Shown here piece by piece: positions 18,758 through 27,307 of a stretch of DNA of 64,000 nt. The position numbers and the translations under genes are program-made. Numbering within the stretch: position 1 is the stretch's first letter; every line of letters begins with the position of its first letter. The DNA is from Solimonas sp036405815 (GTDB lineage Bacteria > Pseudomonadota > Gammaproteobacteria > Nevskiales > Nevskiaceae): the NCBI GenBank assembly GCA_036405815.1, contig DASWWX010000043.1:1-64000 (forward strand), given 5' to 3'. The notes under the pieces were generated by a model that did no database searches, was not told where the DNA came from, and worked only from the letters and a program-made list of their open reading frames with translations.

Positions 18758-19732
18758 ATGCCGATGAGATCCCTTGTCGTGCTGCTGGGTCTGGCGCTGT
18801 CCCTGTCGTCGATGGCTGCGGACGTGTCGCGTTCGCAGCCTGCCGAGATGGCACCGCGCGCGTCCCAGGCGCTGCTGACCCGTATCACCGCTGCCGGATC
18901 GCAACTGGTCGCCGTCGGCGCGCGCGGACATATCCTGCGCTCCACCGACGGCGCACAGTGGACGCAATCCGCATCGCCCGTGAATGCGCTGCTGACGTCG
19001 GTGTTCTTTCTTGATGCCCGCCAGGGCTGGGCGGTGGGACACGACGCAACGATCCTGCAGACCGATGATGGCGGCGATCGCTGGACCATCCAGCACTTCG
19101 ATCCCTCGTTGAACCTGCCGCTGCTCGACATCGTTTTCACCAGTCCACAACGCGGCGTGGCGATTGGCGCTTATGGGCTGATGCTGCAAACCGAGGATGG
19201 CGGCCGTAGCTGGACGCGCACCGAGTCGGCACTCACCGAGGAAGGCCTGCACTTCAACGCCCTGAGCCGGCTACGCGACGGCGCACTGCTGCTGGTCGGC
19301 GAGCAGGGCATGCTGGCGCACTCGAAGGATGAGGGTCGGACATGGCAGCGTCTGGAATCGCCGTACGCGAGTTCGCTGTTCGCCGCGGTGCCCTGGGGCG
19401 AACACGGCGCGATGATCGGCGGTCTGCGCGGCAACGTGTACCGCAGCGAGGCAGCGGACATCGCTGGCTGGCAGCGGATCGACTTGCCACGCGTCGAATC
19501 GGTCTTCGGCATGGCCGTGTTGCCGGACGGCGGCGTGGGTCTGGTGGGCCTGAACACCTCGCTGCAGATCGTTGACGCCGACGGCAGCGTGCCGGCGCTT
19601 CGCTGGTCGATCAGCACGGCACAGACGGGCATCGAACTGGGATCGCTCAGCAGCCTGGTCCCCTGGAACGACCGGATCGTTTCGGTCGGCGACGCCGGCG
19701 TGATCGTCTGGAGTCTCACCTCGCCCCACTGA
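18758..19732 (+). CDS. YCF48/BNR-repeat periplasmic protein
   Basis: The 324-residue protein has a short signal peptide (RSLVVLLGLALSLSSMAAD) and repeated beta-propeller blades: LRSTDGAQWT, LQTDDGGDRWT, LQTEDGGRSWT and AHSKDEGRTWQR are Asp-box/YCF48-type repeats spaced about 40 residues. Such propellers act as assembly or binding factors; here it is the last gene of the RND-DUF1329-DUF1302 set and starts 6 bp after DUF1302. An in-frame Met two codons later (18764) is a possible alternative start. A strong terminator follows directly. Confidence 0.88.
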   Translation: MPMRSLVVLLGLALSLSSMAADVSRSQPAEMAPRASQALLTRITAAGSQLVAVGARGHILRSTDGAQWTQSASPVNALLTSVFFLDARQGWAVGHDATILQTDDGGDRWTIQHFDPSLNLPLLDIVFTSPQRGVAIGAYGLMLQTEDGGRSWTRTESALTEEGLHFNALSRLRDGALLLVGEQGMLAHSKDEGRTWQRLESPYASSLFAAVPWGEHGAMIGGLRGNVYRSEAADIAGWQRIDLPRVESVFGMAVLPDGGVGLVGLNTSLQIVDADGSVPALRWSISTAQTGIELGSLSSLVPWNDRIVSVGDAGVIVWSLTSPH

Positions 19733-19744
19733 GCGAGACGGGTT

Positions 19745-19776
19745 GCGCCCAGCCAGGCGCGGCTGGGCGCCTCTTT
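19745..19776 (+). terminator. Intrinsic terminator of the RND operon
   Basis: GCGCCCAGCC (19745-19754) and GGCTGGGCGC (19761-19770) form a perfect 10-bp stem around AGGCGC, followed by ctcttt. It lies 12 bp after the stop of the YCF48-like gene and faces the convergent GST gene. Confidence 0.8.
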
Positions 19777-19840
19777 GAAGCGCCGACCGCAACCCGCGCG
19801 TGACCGGCGACGATATCTGCATCGCCTGCGAGCGATCTCG

Positions 19841-20500
19841 CTAATCGCGATCCGGCGCGCCCAGCGGAAACAACGGCCGGAACGGCCGCGCCGCTTCTAC
19901 GGCGCGCGCAAAGGCGGGGCGTTTCAGCAGTCGCGCGCGATACGCATGCAGCGCCGAGTACGCCGCCGGAATGGGGTGCGTCCAGTCGGCATAGAACAGA
20001 GAAGGCGCCGCGGCACAGTCCGCCATGGTGAAATCCCTGCCCGTGGCCCACTCGCGGTCAACGAGCTTGCCTTCGAGCCAGGCGTAGGCGCGCTCCAGCT
20101 TCTCCACCGCCATCGCCATGCCGTCGCGACGCTTCACCGCATCGCCGCTCAGCGCACCGTCCACCGCGTGCTGGGCCGCATTCATCACGTGCAGATCGAA
20201 GAAGCGATCCATGAAGCGCACATCCAGGGCAGCCGTGGGGTCCGCCGGCAGCAGATGCACCGGCCCCGGATGCGCGAGCTGCAGATACTCGATGATGATG
20301 CTGGTCTCGACGACCTCGCGCTCGCCATCCAGCAGCAGCGGAAACTTGCGCAGCGGCCAGCGCTGCAACCAGTCGGCGGCGTTCTGCGGATGATCCGGAC
20401 TGATGCAGCGAAACTCGAACGGCGTGTCGTTCTCGTACAGGGCGATCAACACCTTCTGTGTGTACGAGGAAAATGGGTGACCATAGACCACGAGCGACAT
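19841..20500 (-). CDS. Glutathione S-transferase
   Basis: This 219-residue protein has normal GST length. The N-terminal thioredoxin fold contains GHPFSSYTQKVLIALYE with an active-site Ser, then KFPLLLDGEREVVETSIIIEYL (cis-Pro and gamma-glutamyl binding). The helical C-domain has ATGRDFTMADCAAAPSLFYADW, the GST N-capping box. It conjugates or reduces electrophiles with glutathione in the cytosol. Unlike five other GST-like proteins here it has no C-terminal extension. It follows the lipase gene by 78 bp in the same direction. Confidence 0.92.
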   Translation of the reverse strand: MSLVVYGHPFSSYTQKVLIALYENDTPFEFRCISPDHPQNAADWLQRWPLRKFPLLLDGEREVVETSIIIEYLQLAHPGPVHLLPADPTAALDVRFMDRFFDLHVMNAAQHAVDGALSGDAVKRRDGMAMAVEKLERAYAWLEGKLVDREWATGRDFTMADCAAAPSLFYADWTHPIPAAYSALHAYRARLLKRPAFARAVEAARPFRPLFPLGAPDRD

Positions 20501-20578
20501 CGCAGCGCCTCCAGGCAGGGAACGGCGCCAGTCTAACGATTCGGGATCGACCGCGACCCTGCATCGCCGTGTACGCCG

Positions 20579-21910
20579 TCAGTACCCCCAGCCCGCCAGT
20601 TCGGCCACGATGTCGCGATACAGCCCCAGACGGCTGAAGCGATAGTGGCGATTGTCCTCGCCATCGCAGCTCAGCGTGCCGTCGTGCATGCCCGGCACTC
20701 GTGTCGTGGCGTAGGCCATGTGATTCAGGCCCGGATGCGGACGTGCAGCATCCAGCGTCTGCCCATCGACCCAGCGCGCGATCACCGGCGTGGCCGGCCC
20801 GGCCTCGCGCAGGCCGTACGTCGTGAACTTCTGCGAGTCGATCGAGATGTTGCCGTCGTTGTCGCCCTCCCGATTGACGACGATCGTCCAGTTGTCACGA
20901 TTGGCGCCGTAGCAGGGATGGTCGATATCGCGGATATACGACGTGAAGGTCTGGTACAGCACCGGATGCACCGGATCGTCCGGCAACGGGTACAAGGCAT
21001 TGAAACTCGGCGCGCAATCGTCGCGCCGCGCCGGATCGCAGCTCATGTCGGTGCTGAGCAGCATGTAATGCATCGATAGCGCCACCGCCGATTCGCTGCC
21101 GTTGAGAATCAGCGCCTGATTCTGCTGCAGCGACAGCGCGGCAAAGGCCGCATCGATCGCGGGCGAGCGGCAATCGGGCGTCAGGCAGCCGGCGGCGAAC
21201 AGATCAAGATAAAAATCCGCCTGCGCCGTGCCCTTGTTGGCGCCGGCCATCGAGGTCCAGCTCGCGATGTGCCGGTGCATCAACTCACCGCTGAATTCAT
21301 TGCGCACAGCCGCAAGCATGTAACGCGAGTCCGGGCAGCCCTGCGAATGACAGATCACGTTGAACTGCAAGCCGCGGCGGCAGCCGTCCTCGTCGGCGAA
21401 GCCGCTGCGCGCCCGCAACGCGGGCTGCGCACAGTAGTCGAGCGTTGCCGCATGCACGCCGTCCACCACCTCGGGATCAGCGCCTTCGCACAACAACGCC
21501 GACAAGGTCGCGCCCGCACATTTCCTGTACAGCAGTTGCCCGCGGTTCTGGTGCGAGCCATAGGCGATCTTGTTCGGCTGATAGACCACGGCGCCGCCGG
21601 CCTCGAGCATGCGCTTGACGCCGTAGACATCGAACTGGCCGTCGGACTGCAGCGACTCGCCGCGAAACGACTGTTCGGCGGTCACCGAGAATGGATGCGA
21701 CAGCAGGATCGGCCAGCGCGTCGCCACCGACCGTCCCTCGCCGCTCGGCGGTGGCGCACGGAAGCTGCCGTCGGGGCCGTAACCGACCGGCAGCTCGCGC
21801 GCCGCCGTTGGCGGTTCGACGCGGCCTGTCGCAGCCGGCGGCGTGCTGTCGCAGGCCGTGACGCTGCCGGCCACCAGCAGCATGCCCACCCATCCTCTCA
21901 GCCCGTTCAT
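20579..21910 (-). CDS. Lipoprotein alpha/beta-hydrolase (triacylglycerol lipase-like)
   Basis: The 443-residue protein starts with a lipoprotein signal (GMLLVAGSVTAC, Cys about residue 20). WPILLSHPFSV begins the alpha/beta fold at the oxyanion-hole strand. ICHSQGCPDSRY is the nucleophile elbow with a Cys where Gly is usual before His-Ser. The late HPGLNHMAYATT may provide the catalytic His, with an Asp in FTSYIRDIDHP as a candidate acid. A cysteine-rich middle (CRR, CLTPDC, CDPARRDDC) suggests disulphides, consistent with a lipidated extracytoplasmic enzyme. The start at MNGLRG is picked for the signal sequence; the frame upstream overlaps the M28-like gene. Confidence 0.8.
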   Translation of the reverse strand: MNGLRGWVGMLLVAGSVTACDSTPPAATGRVEPPTAARELPVGYGPDGSFRAPPPSGEGRSVATRWPILLSHPFSVTAEQSFRGESLQSDGQFDVYGVKRMLEAGGAVVYQPNKIAYGSHQNRGQLLYRKCAGATLSALLCEGADPEVVDGVHAATLDYCAQPALRARSGFADEDGCRRGLQFNVICHSQGCPDSRYMLAAVRNEFSGELMHRHIASWTSMAGANKGTAQADFYLDLFAAGCLTPDCRSPAIDAAFAALSLQQNQALILNGSESAVALSMHYMLLSTDMSCDPARRDDCAPSFNALYPLPDDPVHPVLYQTFTSYIRDIDHPCYGANRDNWTIVVNREGDNDGNISIDSQKFTTYGLREAGPATPVIARWVDGQTLDAARPHPGLNHMAYATTRVPGMHDGTLSCDGEDNRHYRFSRLGLYRDIVAELAGWGY

Positions 21911-21969
21911 GACCGGACCCGGCCGCTCATGCTGCTCATGCTGGGCCCATCGCAGATGACGATTGCGCT

Positions 21970-23553
21970 TCAAGGATTGAACAGCGGCGACTTGATCGGA
22001 ATACCGATCAGCGGTGTCGGCGTCGCATCGATCGCATCGATCACCTCGATGAACGTCTTCGCCACCGGTACCAGTTGGTCTTGCGCCACCTTGTCCAGCG
22101 TGTCTTCCGCGTCGTACAGGTAGTTTGGCCCCGAGATCAGCGTCGCCGTCGGGATGCCCTGCAGGCAGAAACCGTTGGAGTCCGCCGGAATGCCGATGCT
22201 CAGGCACAAGGGGTGCGCGTTGAGCACCGCGGTGCGACGCAGATCGTTCTTGATCACGGCGCCGATCAGCACCGCCTTCAAGGTCGGCCCCAAGGTATCG
22301 AAGATGCCGCGCAGCTCGCTCTGTCCGGTGATCTCCAGCTTGTCGTCGGCGCCTTTCACACCCTGCTTGGCGATGTGCTCGAGCGTGACGTTGGCAACGA
22401 TCTTGTACGGGCTGTCCGGATTGAAGATGTACTGGTTGAAGAACTCGCCGTGGCCCTGGTAGCCGGTGAAGTGGCTGTCGAAGGTCACGAACATCATTGT
22501 CTTCTGCCGCGACTCGGGCGGCTGCGAGGCAAAGTACTGCGCCTGCGCCAGCACCGAGGCCGTGCCGCTCGCGTCTTCCACCGCGCCGTCCCAGACCGAA
22601 TCGTGATGCGACTGCACCATGATCGTGTCCGTGCTCTTGCCCGGCAGAAAGCCGACCACGCTGCGCGACATCGCGCGCCGGTTCACGCCCTCCATCACCA
22701 GCTTGGCCTTGGCATCCGGCTGCTTCGCCATCAGCGACCGCAGCCGTTCGCCCTCCTTGCGCGTGACCCAGAGCCCCGGAATCTTGATCTTGGTCGAGCC
22801 GTAGTGCTCGTTGTAATACTGGTTCGAGTCGAAGTAGTCGGTGAGTACGCCGATGAACCCGACCGCGCCAGCGTCCATCACCGCGTTGGCCACGTTGGCC
22901 AGCGTGCTCTGATACGGATTGGCGACAAAGAAGCTGGGTTCGACGATGCTCAGCGTCGGGTCCCAGATGAACTCGGTCGCCAGCGCGAACAGCGCCGGCG
23001 GTGTCAGGAACTTCAGGTCGAACACCGCAATCTTGCCCTCCAGATTGCCCGGCACCAAGCCCAGGCCGATATCGACCAGCTCCGCATTCAGGCCCTCCGG
23101 CCCGGTGGAGAAGACCTTGGCCTCGTCCGGCGTGATGAACGAGTGGGCCATCGGAAAGACGTCGATCGGCTCGTTGCCCACATGAAGGCTCGCGTGCTCG
23201 GCATGCCAGGACCAGGAATCCGCCAGCAGGTAGTGCACGTTCTCCAGACCCAGCGCCTCGAACTGGCATTTCACGAACGCCGAAGCCTGATAGCCCGCTG
23301 GCGTGCCAGTGCGGCGATAGCCGAAACCCACCAGGGTCTCGATCCATCCGAAGATGCGCTCGGTGCTCGGCAGGCCCTGAGCCTCGGCACGTGTGTCGCG
23401 GGCGCACGGCGCTGCCGTCGCCGGCGCCATCACCGGCTCGGCCGACAGCCCGCCGCCGACGCCGGGGGAACCCGGTGACGGACGATCACTGCTGCCACAG
23501 GCCGCCACCAACACCGCGACGGCGATGGCCGTCAGATACGTCTTCAACCGCAT
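21970..23553 (-). CDS. M28-family peptidase-like lipoprotein with altered active site
   Basis: The 527-residue lipoprotein (LVAAC near residue 19) resembles M28 aminopeptidases in overall order. A protease-associated-like insert is followed by IMVQSHHDSVWDGAVEDASGTASVL, giving the first metal His and bridging Asp. The catalytic Glu-Glu motif (normally GEExGLxGS) reads FDSHFTGYQGH, the next acidic ligand appears as EHIAKQ, and the final HT.D motif reads YDAEDTLDKV without His. Thus several expected zinc ligands and the base are missing or replaced. It could be inactive, use other ligands, or act on a non-peptide. It precedes the lipase by 59 bp, probably in one transcript. Confidence 0.75.
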   Translation of the reverse strand: MRLKTYLTAIAVAVLVAACGSSDRPSPGSPGVGGGLSAEPVMAPATAAPCARDTRAEAQGLPSTERIFGWIETLVGFGYRRTGTPAGYQASAFVKCQFEALGLENVHYLLADSWSWHAEHASLHVGNEPIDVFPMAHSFITPDEAKVFSTGPEGLNAELVDIGLGLVPGNLEGKIAVFDLKFLTPPALFALATEFIWDPTLSIVEPSFFVANPYQSTLANVANAVMDAGAVGFIGVLTDYFDSNQYYNEHYGSTKIKIPGLWVTRKEGERLRSLMAKQPDAKAKLVMEGVNRRAMSRSVVGFLPGKSTDTIMVQSHHDSVWDGAVEDASGTASVLAQAQYFASQPPESRQKTMMFVTFDSHFTGYQGHGEFFNQYIFNPDSPYKIVANVTLEHIAKQGVKGADDKLEITGQSELRGIFDTLGPTLKAVLIGAVIKNDLRRTAVLNAHPLCLSIGIPADSNGFCLQGIPTATLISGPNYLYDAEDTLDKVAQDQLVPVAKTFIEVIDAIDATPTPLIGIPIKSPLFNP

Positions 23554-23654
23554 GGAATGCTCCTCGGATCCTTGTGGACGGATCTCAATTCATGAAATGA
23601 CGCTGCGTGATGCGCCGGCAGTCGCTTTCGTTGCGGCGCCGGTTCAAAAGACCG

Positions 23655-24047
23655 CTACGTCGGGTGATGACTGAACTGCTGGGCCGTGTCGCCGATCGCA
23701 TACCAGTCCGGCTTCTCGGCCACGAACTCATGGAACCGGTTCCGCACCTGCGGATCGTCGTCCAGACAGTTGGCGGCGATGGGAATCGTGGCCGCCGTCG
23801 AATCCAGCTCCCCGACCGCCGTGCCGCAACGGCGGCAGAACGAGCGCGTGTACGGGTACGGCGCTTCGGGCCGATAGTGCGCGAGTTGATCGCGGCCGGC
23901 GGTAATGGTGAGCGTCTGCATATTGACGAAGACAAACGTGCTGGCGCCGAGCTTGCGACACCGTGTGCAATGGCACGTACCCATCATTGTCGGCGGCTCC
24001 GACAGTTCAAAGGTGATGGCGCCGCAGCAACAGCTTCCCCTGATCAT
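23655..24047 (-). CDS. GFA-domain (glutathione-dependent formaldehyde-activating-like) zinc protein
   Basis: The 130-residue product starts at MIRGSCCCGAITFEL. It has the GFA/CENP-V pattern: SCCCG, TCHCTRCRK and FCRRCGT supply the cysteines for structural and substrate-site zinc. GFA proteins such as Gfa were named for S-hydroxymethylglutathione formation, but most remain uncharacterised. The longer open frame upstream lacks homology and lies in the AraC promoter region, so the internal Met is chosen. It is divergent from the AraC-type regulator at 24168. Confidence 0.85.
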   Translation of the reverse strand: MIRGSCCCGAITFELSEPPTMMGTCHCTRCRKLGASTFVFVNMQTLTITAGRDQLAHYRPEAPYPYTRSFCRRCGTAVGELDSTAATIPIAANCLDDDPQVRNRFHEFVAEKPDWYAIGDTAQQFSHHPT

Positions 24048-24167
24048 CCCCGCCTCCTCGATGTTCTCACTGCTTCGGGTGCGGCGATTCTGGTCGAGTG
24101 CCATGACGGCGCGCGCCTCATTTCCCGACGATTTTGCATTCATTTTCCGCCAGCCTAGACTGCCGCC

Positions 24168-25238
24168 ATGAAACTCAAGCCGCATACGACCATTCCCCCG
24201 ACGGTGCCGGTCAGCTATGTGCTGCTGATGCTCGATATCGCCACCGATCACGGCCTGGATCGCGCGCGCTTGATCGAGGAGCACCGGCTGTCGAGCGACG
24301 TGCTGCAACGTCCGGACGGCCGCATCGATTTACTCGAGGAGTACATGCCGCTGTGCCGCCGGTTGCTGCATCTGACCGGCGAGCCGGCGCTGGCCTACGA
24401 GTTTGGCCTGCGCGCCACCCTGACCACGCACGGCATCTTCGGCTATGGCCTGATGAGCCAGCCGACATTGGGACACGTCTTCCGCTTCGCCAACCGCTAC
24501 AGCTCGGTGCTGCGCATGCCGGCGTGGAACATCCGCTTCGTCACCGAGGCGCCGTATGCGGTGATGGAAGCGCGCGAGTCGGTCTCGCATGGCGCGCTGC
24601 GCAACTTCTCCTGCGAGCAGTTGCTGGTCGGCACCTGGTCGATCGTGCGCGGCCTGCTGCCGCAGCAATGCAGCGGACTGGAGCTGCTGTTCGACTTTCC
24701 CGAGCCGGCGTACTACGCGCGCTACCGGGACCGCATGCCGATCTGCCATTTCGGCACCGATGTCACGCAGATGCGCGTGCCGATCGACTACCTCGACATC
24801 CCGCTGCAGACCGCCGACAGCGGTTCGGCCACTTTCGCGGAGCAGGTCTGCGAACGTGAACTGAATCTGCTGGGTCACAGCCGCGACGTGGTCAACCAGG
24901 TTCGCGCCGCGCTGATGCATACGCCGGACGGCTATCCGACGCTGCACACCGTCGCACAACGGTTGTTTCTGTCGTCGCGCACGCTGGAGCGACAGCTGTC
25001 AGAGCGCGGCAGCAGCTTTCGCCGCCTGCTGTCGGAGGCGCAGAACCGCGACAGCCAGGCCCTGCTGCTCGAACCCCACCTGACGCTCAGCGACGTCGCA
25101 CAGCGTCTCGGCTACAGCTCGCTGGCCAATTTCGCACGCGCATTCCGCGCCTGGAACGGACGCTCGCCGAGCGAGTACCGCGCGCGAAATCTGAAAGACA
25201 GCAAGATCGCGCCAAGGGCGCGCCGTCTACGCCGCTGA
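24168..25238 (+). CDS. AraC-family transcription regulator
   Basis: The 356-residue protein has the same architecture as the AraC regulator at 9253-10314. An N-terminal sensor domain (ALAYEFGLRATLTTHGIFGYGLMSQPTLGHVF) is followed by two helix-turn-helix units: PTLHTVAQRLFLSSRTLERQLSERG and TLSDVAQRLGYSSLANFARAFRAWNGRSPSEYRA. Its target is not evident; the nearest candidates are the divergent GFA gene and the convergent GST/DUF1330 operon. No copy of the twin ATGACAA element was seen nearby. Confidence 0.9.
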   Translation: MKLKPHTTIPPTVPVSYVLLMLDIATDHGLDRARLIEEHRLSSDVLQRPDGRIDLLEEYMPLCRRLLHLTGEPALAYEFGLRATLTTHGIFGYGLMSQPTLGHVFRFANRYSSVLRMPAWNIRFVTEAPYAVMEARESVSHGALRNFSCEQLLVGTWSIVRGLLPQQCSGLELLFDFPEPAYYARYRDRMPICHFGTDVTQMRVPIDYLDIPLQTADSGSATFAEQVCERELNLLGHSRDVVNQVRAALMHTPDGYPTLHTVAQRLFLSSRTLERQLSERGSSFRRLLSEAQNRDSQALLLEPHLTLSDVAQRLGYSSLANFARAFRAWNGRSPSEYRARNLKDSKIAPRARRLRR

Positions 25239-26123
25239 GGCCACCGGCGCCCCGCTGACGGTCGTGGCGACCACCAAGCCCTGCCCGTAGTCGTCCAGCC
25301 CTGCCGCACGATGATGCAGCGCCGCGCGATAGCGGCGCAGCGAGGTCATGCGCTTGAACCCGGCGCGACCCGGATACTCGACCAGCACGAACTCGTGCCA
25401 GGCATCGGCGGCTGGATCACCTTCGTTACCGACCAGCACCTGCTGATAGCGGCTGACGAAGAGCGCACGCGCGCCGAGGCTGTGCAAGGTCAGAAACGCA
25501 ATCTTGCCGTAGCGGTAATACGCCGCCTTCCCGGAAATTGGAGCCGCGTCGCGATCGCCGGGCGAATACCGCGCCTGTTCGCGAAACCGCAGCCAGTTGA
25601 CCATGACGATCGGCGCCAGCGGCGCCGGATGCGCCAGGAAGGTCTCGTAGTTCGCCTGCGACGGCATGATCGAGGTGCCGATGCCGGGCTCCGGCGTCGA
25701 GTCCTCGCTGTTGTCGAAGAACGGCCAGCGCGGCAGCACCCGCGCCATCAGGGCAATCACGCGGCGCGCGGCGCGCGGCTGCTCCGACAGTACCGTGATT
25801 CGCAAGGCGTCGAGGTCCTCGAACAACGCAGCGTGCTCCGGACTGTTCACGCAGGCCAGCGCGGCCGCTCGCGTCGGAAAGTGCAGGCAGGCGCCGATGC
25901 CGATCTCCGGCAAGCGGCCAATCAGCACCTGCTCATCGCGACCCGACCATCGCAACTCGCCGCCGTGCCGCCCGGCCCGCTGCGCCAGCGCCTTCAGGCG
26001 ACCGAGGTCCGCCTGCTCGCCGCGTGCAGCGAACTGCACAAACAGTACGACCGGGCGCTGGCCGGGACGCGACGTGTAGACGGCCAGCTGCGCCGCACTG
26101 GGGCTGTGGAGATTCGGATTCAT
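25227..26123 (-). CDS. DUF1330-like tandem alpha/beta-barrel protein
   Basis: The 298-residue protein appears to have two ferredoxin-like domains. The N-terminal half (AVYTSRPGQRPVVLFVQFAAR... EIGIGACLHFPTRAAALACVNSPEHAALFED) resembles classical DUF1330. The second half has VMVNWLRFREQARY, the GKAAYYRYGKIA helix and HEFVLVEYPGRAGFKRMTS, aligning with the proteins at 74-751 and 37556-38032. The start MNPNLHSP overlaps the stop of the long GST gene upstream by 4 bp (ATGA), so the two are translationally coupled. Function unknown; the coupling to a GST suggests a joint reaction or sequential steps. Confidence 0.75.
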   Translation of the reverse strand: MNPNLHSPSAAQLAVYTSRPGQRPVVLFVQFAARGEQADLGRLKALAQRAGRHGGELRWSGRDEQVLIGRLPEIGIGACLHFPTRAAALACVNSPEHAALFEDLDALRITVLSEQPRAARRVIALMARVLPRWPFFDNSEDSTPEPGIGTSIMPSQANYETFLAHPAPLAPIVMVNWLRFREQARYSPGDRDAAPISGKAAYYRYGKIAFLTLHSLGARALFVSRYQQVLVGNEGDPAADAWHEFVLVEYPGRAGFKRMTSLRRYRAALHHRAAGLDDYGQGLVVATTVSGAPVASAA

Positions 26124-27307
26124 TTGGAGTCGTCGATCGGCGGTTGCGGCAAATCCCACGGGGTTCCCTGCATGACACGCAATCCGAACCAGCGGGCGCC
26201 GGGATAGCGCTGCGCCAGCGGCAACTGGAACTCGGCGTCCAGACCCGCGGGCACGTCGGTCGCAGTTCGCAGCCAGTCCGAGACGCCGCTGTCCGTCAGC
26301 CGCGACAGCACCGACTGCTGTGCATCCGCACTCAAGGCACGCCAGGCCTTGAGCAGTTGCTCGCGACAGGCCACGCGGTACCGCACCACCGGCACGCGCG
26401 GGTACGCGGCGCGCGACAAACGCAGGTCAAAACGCCTGACGCCGTTGGCATAGGCCTGGGCGTTGGCGTCGAGATACGGCAGATAGTCGCGCCCGATCTC
26501 GGCAAACACGGCATCCCACGCGGGCGCATCGAAATGCTCGAACGCAGACACGCCGGTCGTTTCGGCGCGTGCATTCCAGAGGCGCGCCACCCAGGCATAG
26601 ACGGCCGGCGCGGTATCGACCATCTGCTTGGCCGAGTGTGGATCGAGCGCGAAGTGGCGGAACATCGAGGCGAAGAACCCGAAATCGACGATGCTCGGAC
26701 GCGAACCCAGCAGGAACGGTCGGTCGCGCAGCAACGCGCCGAGCTGCTCGAGTGTGCGGGCATAGATGGCCTGCACCTCGTGCTCGTTATGGGGCCGCAC
26801 CCCATCGCCGCGGACGTAGACGAAATACTGGCGCCAGCGCATGAACCAGCCCAGCAGCGCCGACGAATGCCAGGTACCAGCGGACAGGTCGCGGCCAAGA
26901 CGGCGGCGCAGCAGGCCGTGCGAATCGCCGAAGTTCCAGCGGTAGTACATCGCCGGACGCCACAGCCATTCGTCCGCGTAGTCCTCGACCAGCAACGCGA
27001 GAAAGCGCTGCGCCGGGTCGTCCGGGTAGATCGACGGCGCACCGTGCCGCGCATCGAGCCAGGCGATCATCGGCGTCGTGTCCTTGAGCCAGCGCCCGTC
27101 CGGGCACTGCATGCACGGCACCTTCATGAAGCCGGTGGCCGGCAGGATGGTCCGGTACATCACCCGCGTGTTGATCTCGACGCGCCGGTGCGCAATCCCC
27201 GCATAGCGCAGGTAGGCCTCCAGCTTGCCGCTGTAGTAGGAAACGTCGGAGACGTAGGCGGTGTACATCGCAGCGGCGTCCGCCGCCGCTTCAGGCGGGG
27301 GCGACAT
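26120..27307 (-). CDS. Long glutathione S-transferase-like protein
   Basis: This 395-residue protein opens with YVSDVSYYSGKLEAYLRYAG (GST helix 1 region), MKVPCMQCPDGRWLKDTTPMIAWL (cis-Pro and G-site), then the helical domain with WRPAMYYRWNF and FLLGSRPSIVDFGFFASM. The C-terminal extension starts near DYLPYLDANAQAYANG, matching four paralogs here. The start at 27307 overlaps the upstream GST by 17 bp; Met14 (27268) would remove the overlap and lies right before the first beta strand, so it may be the true start. The gene is second in an operon GST (28403) - GST - DUF1330-like. Substrate unknown. Confidence 0.8.
   Translation of the reverse strand: MSPPPEAAADAAAMYTAYVSDVSYYSGKLEAYLRYAGIAHRRVEINTRVMYRTILPATGFMKVPCMQCPDGRWLKDTTPMIAWLDARHGAPSIYPDDPAQRFLALLVEDYADEWLWRPAMYYRWNFGDSHGLLRRRLGRDLSAGTWHSSALLGWFMRWRQYFVYVRGDGVRPHNEHEVQAIYARTLEQLGALLRDRPFLLGSRPSIVDFGFFASMFRHFALDPHSAKQMVDTAPAVYAWVARLWNARAETTGVSAFEHFDAPAWDAVFAEIGRDYLPYLDANAQAYANGVRRFDLRLSRAAYPRVPVVRYRVACREQLLKAWRALSADAQQSVLSRLTDSGVSDWLRTATDVPAGLDAEFQLPLAQRYPGARWFGLRVMQGTPWDLPQPPIDDSK

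Noticed and set aside
16091..19252. 1053-codon minus-strand open frame opposite the DUF1302 gene
   Set aside because: It is antisense to three well-supported genes and has the Val/Arg/Ala/Gly-rich composition of a high-GC codon shadow.
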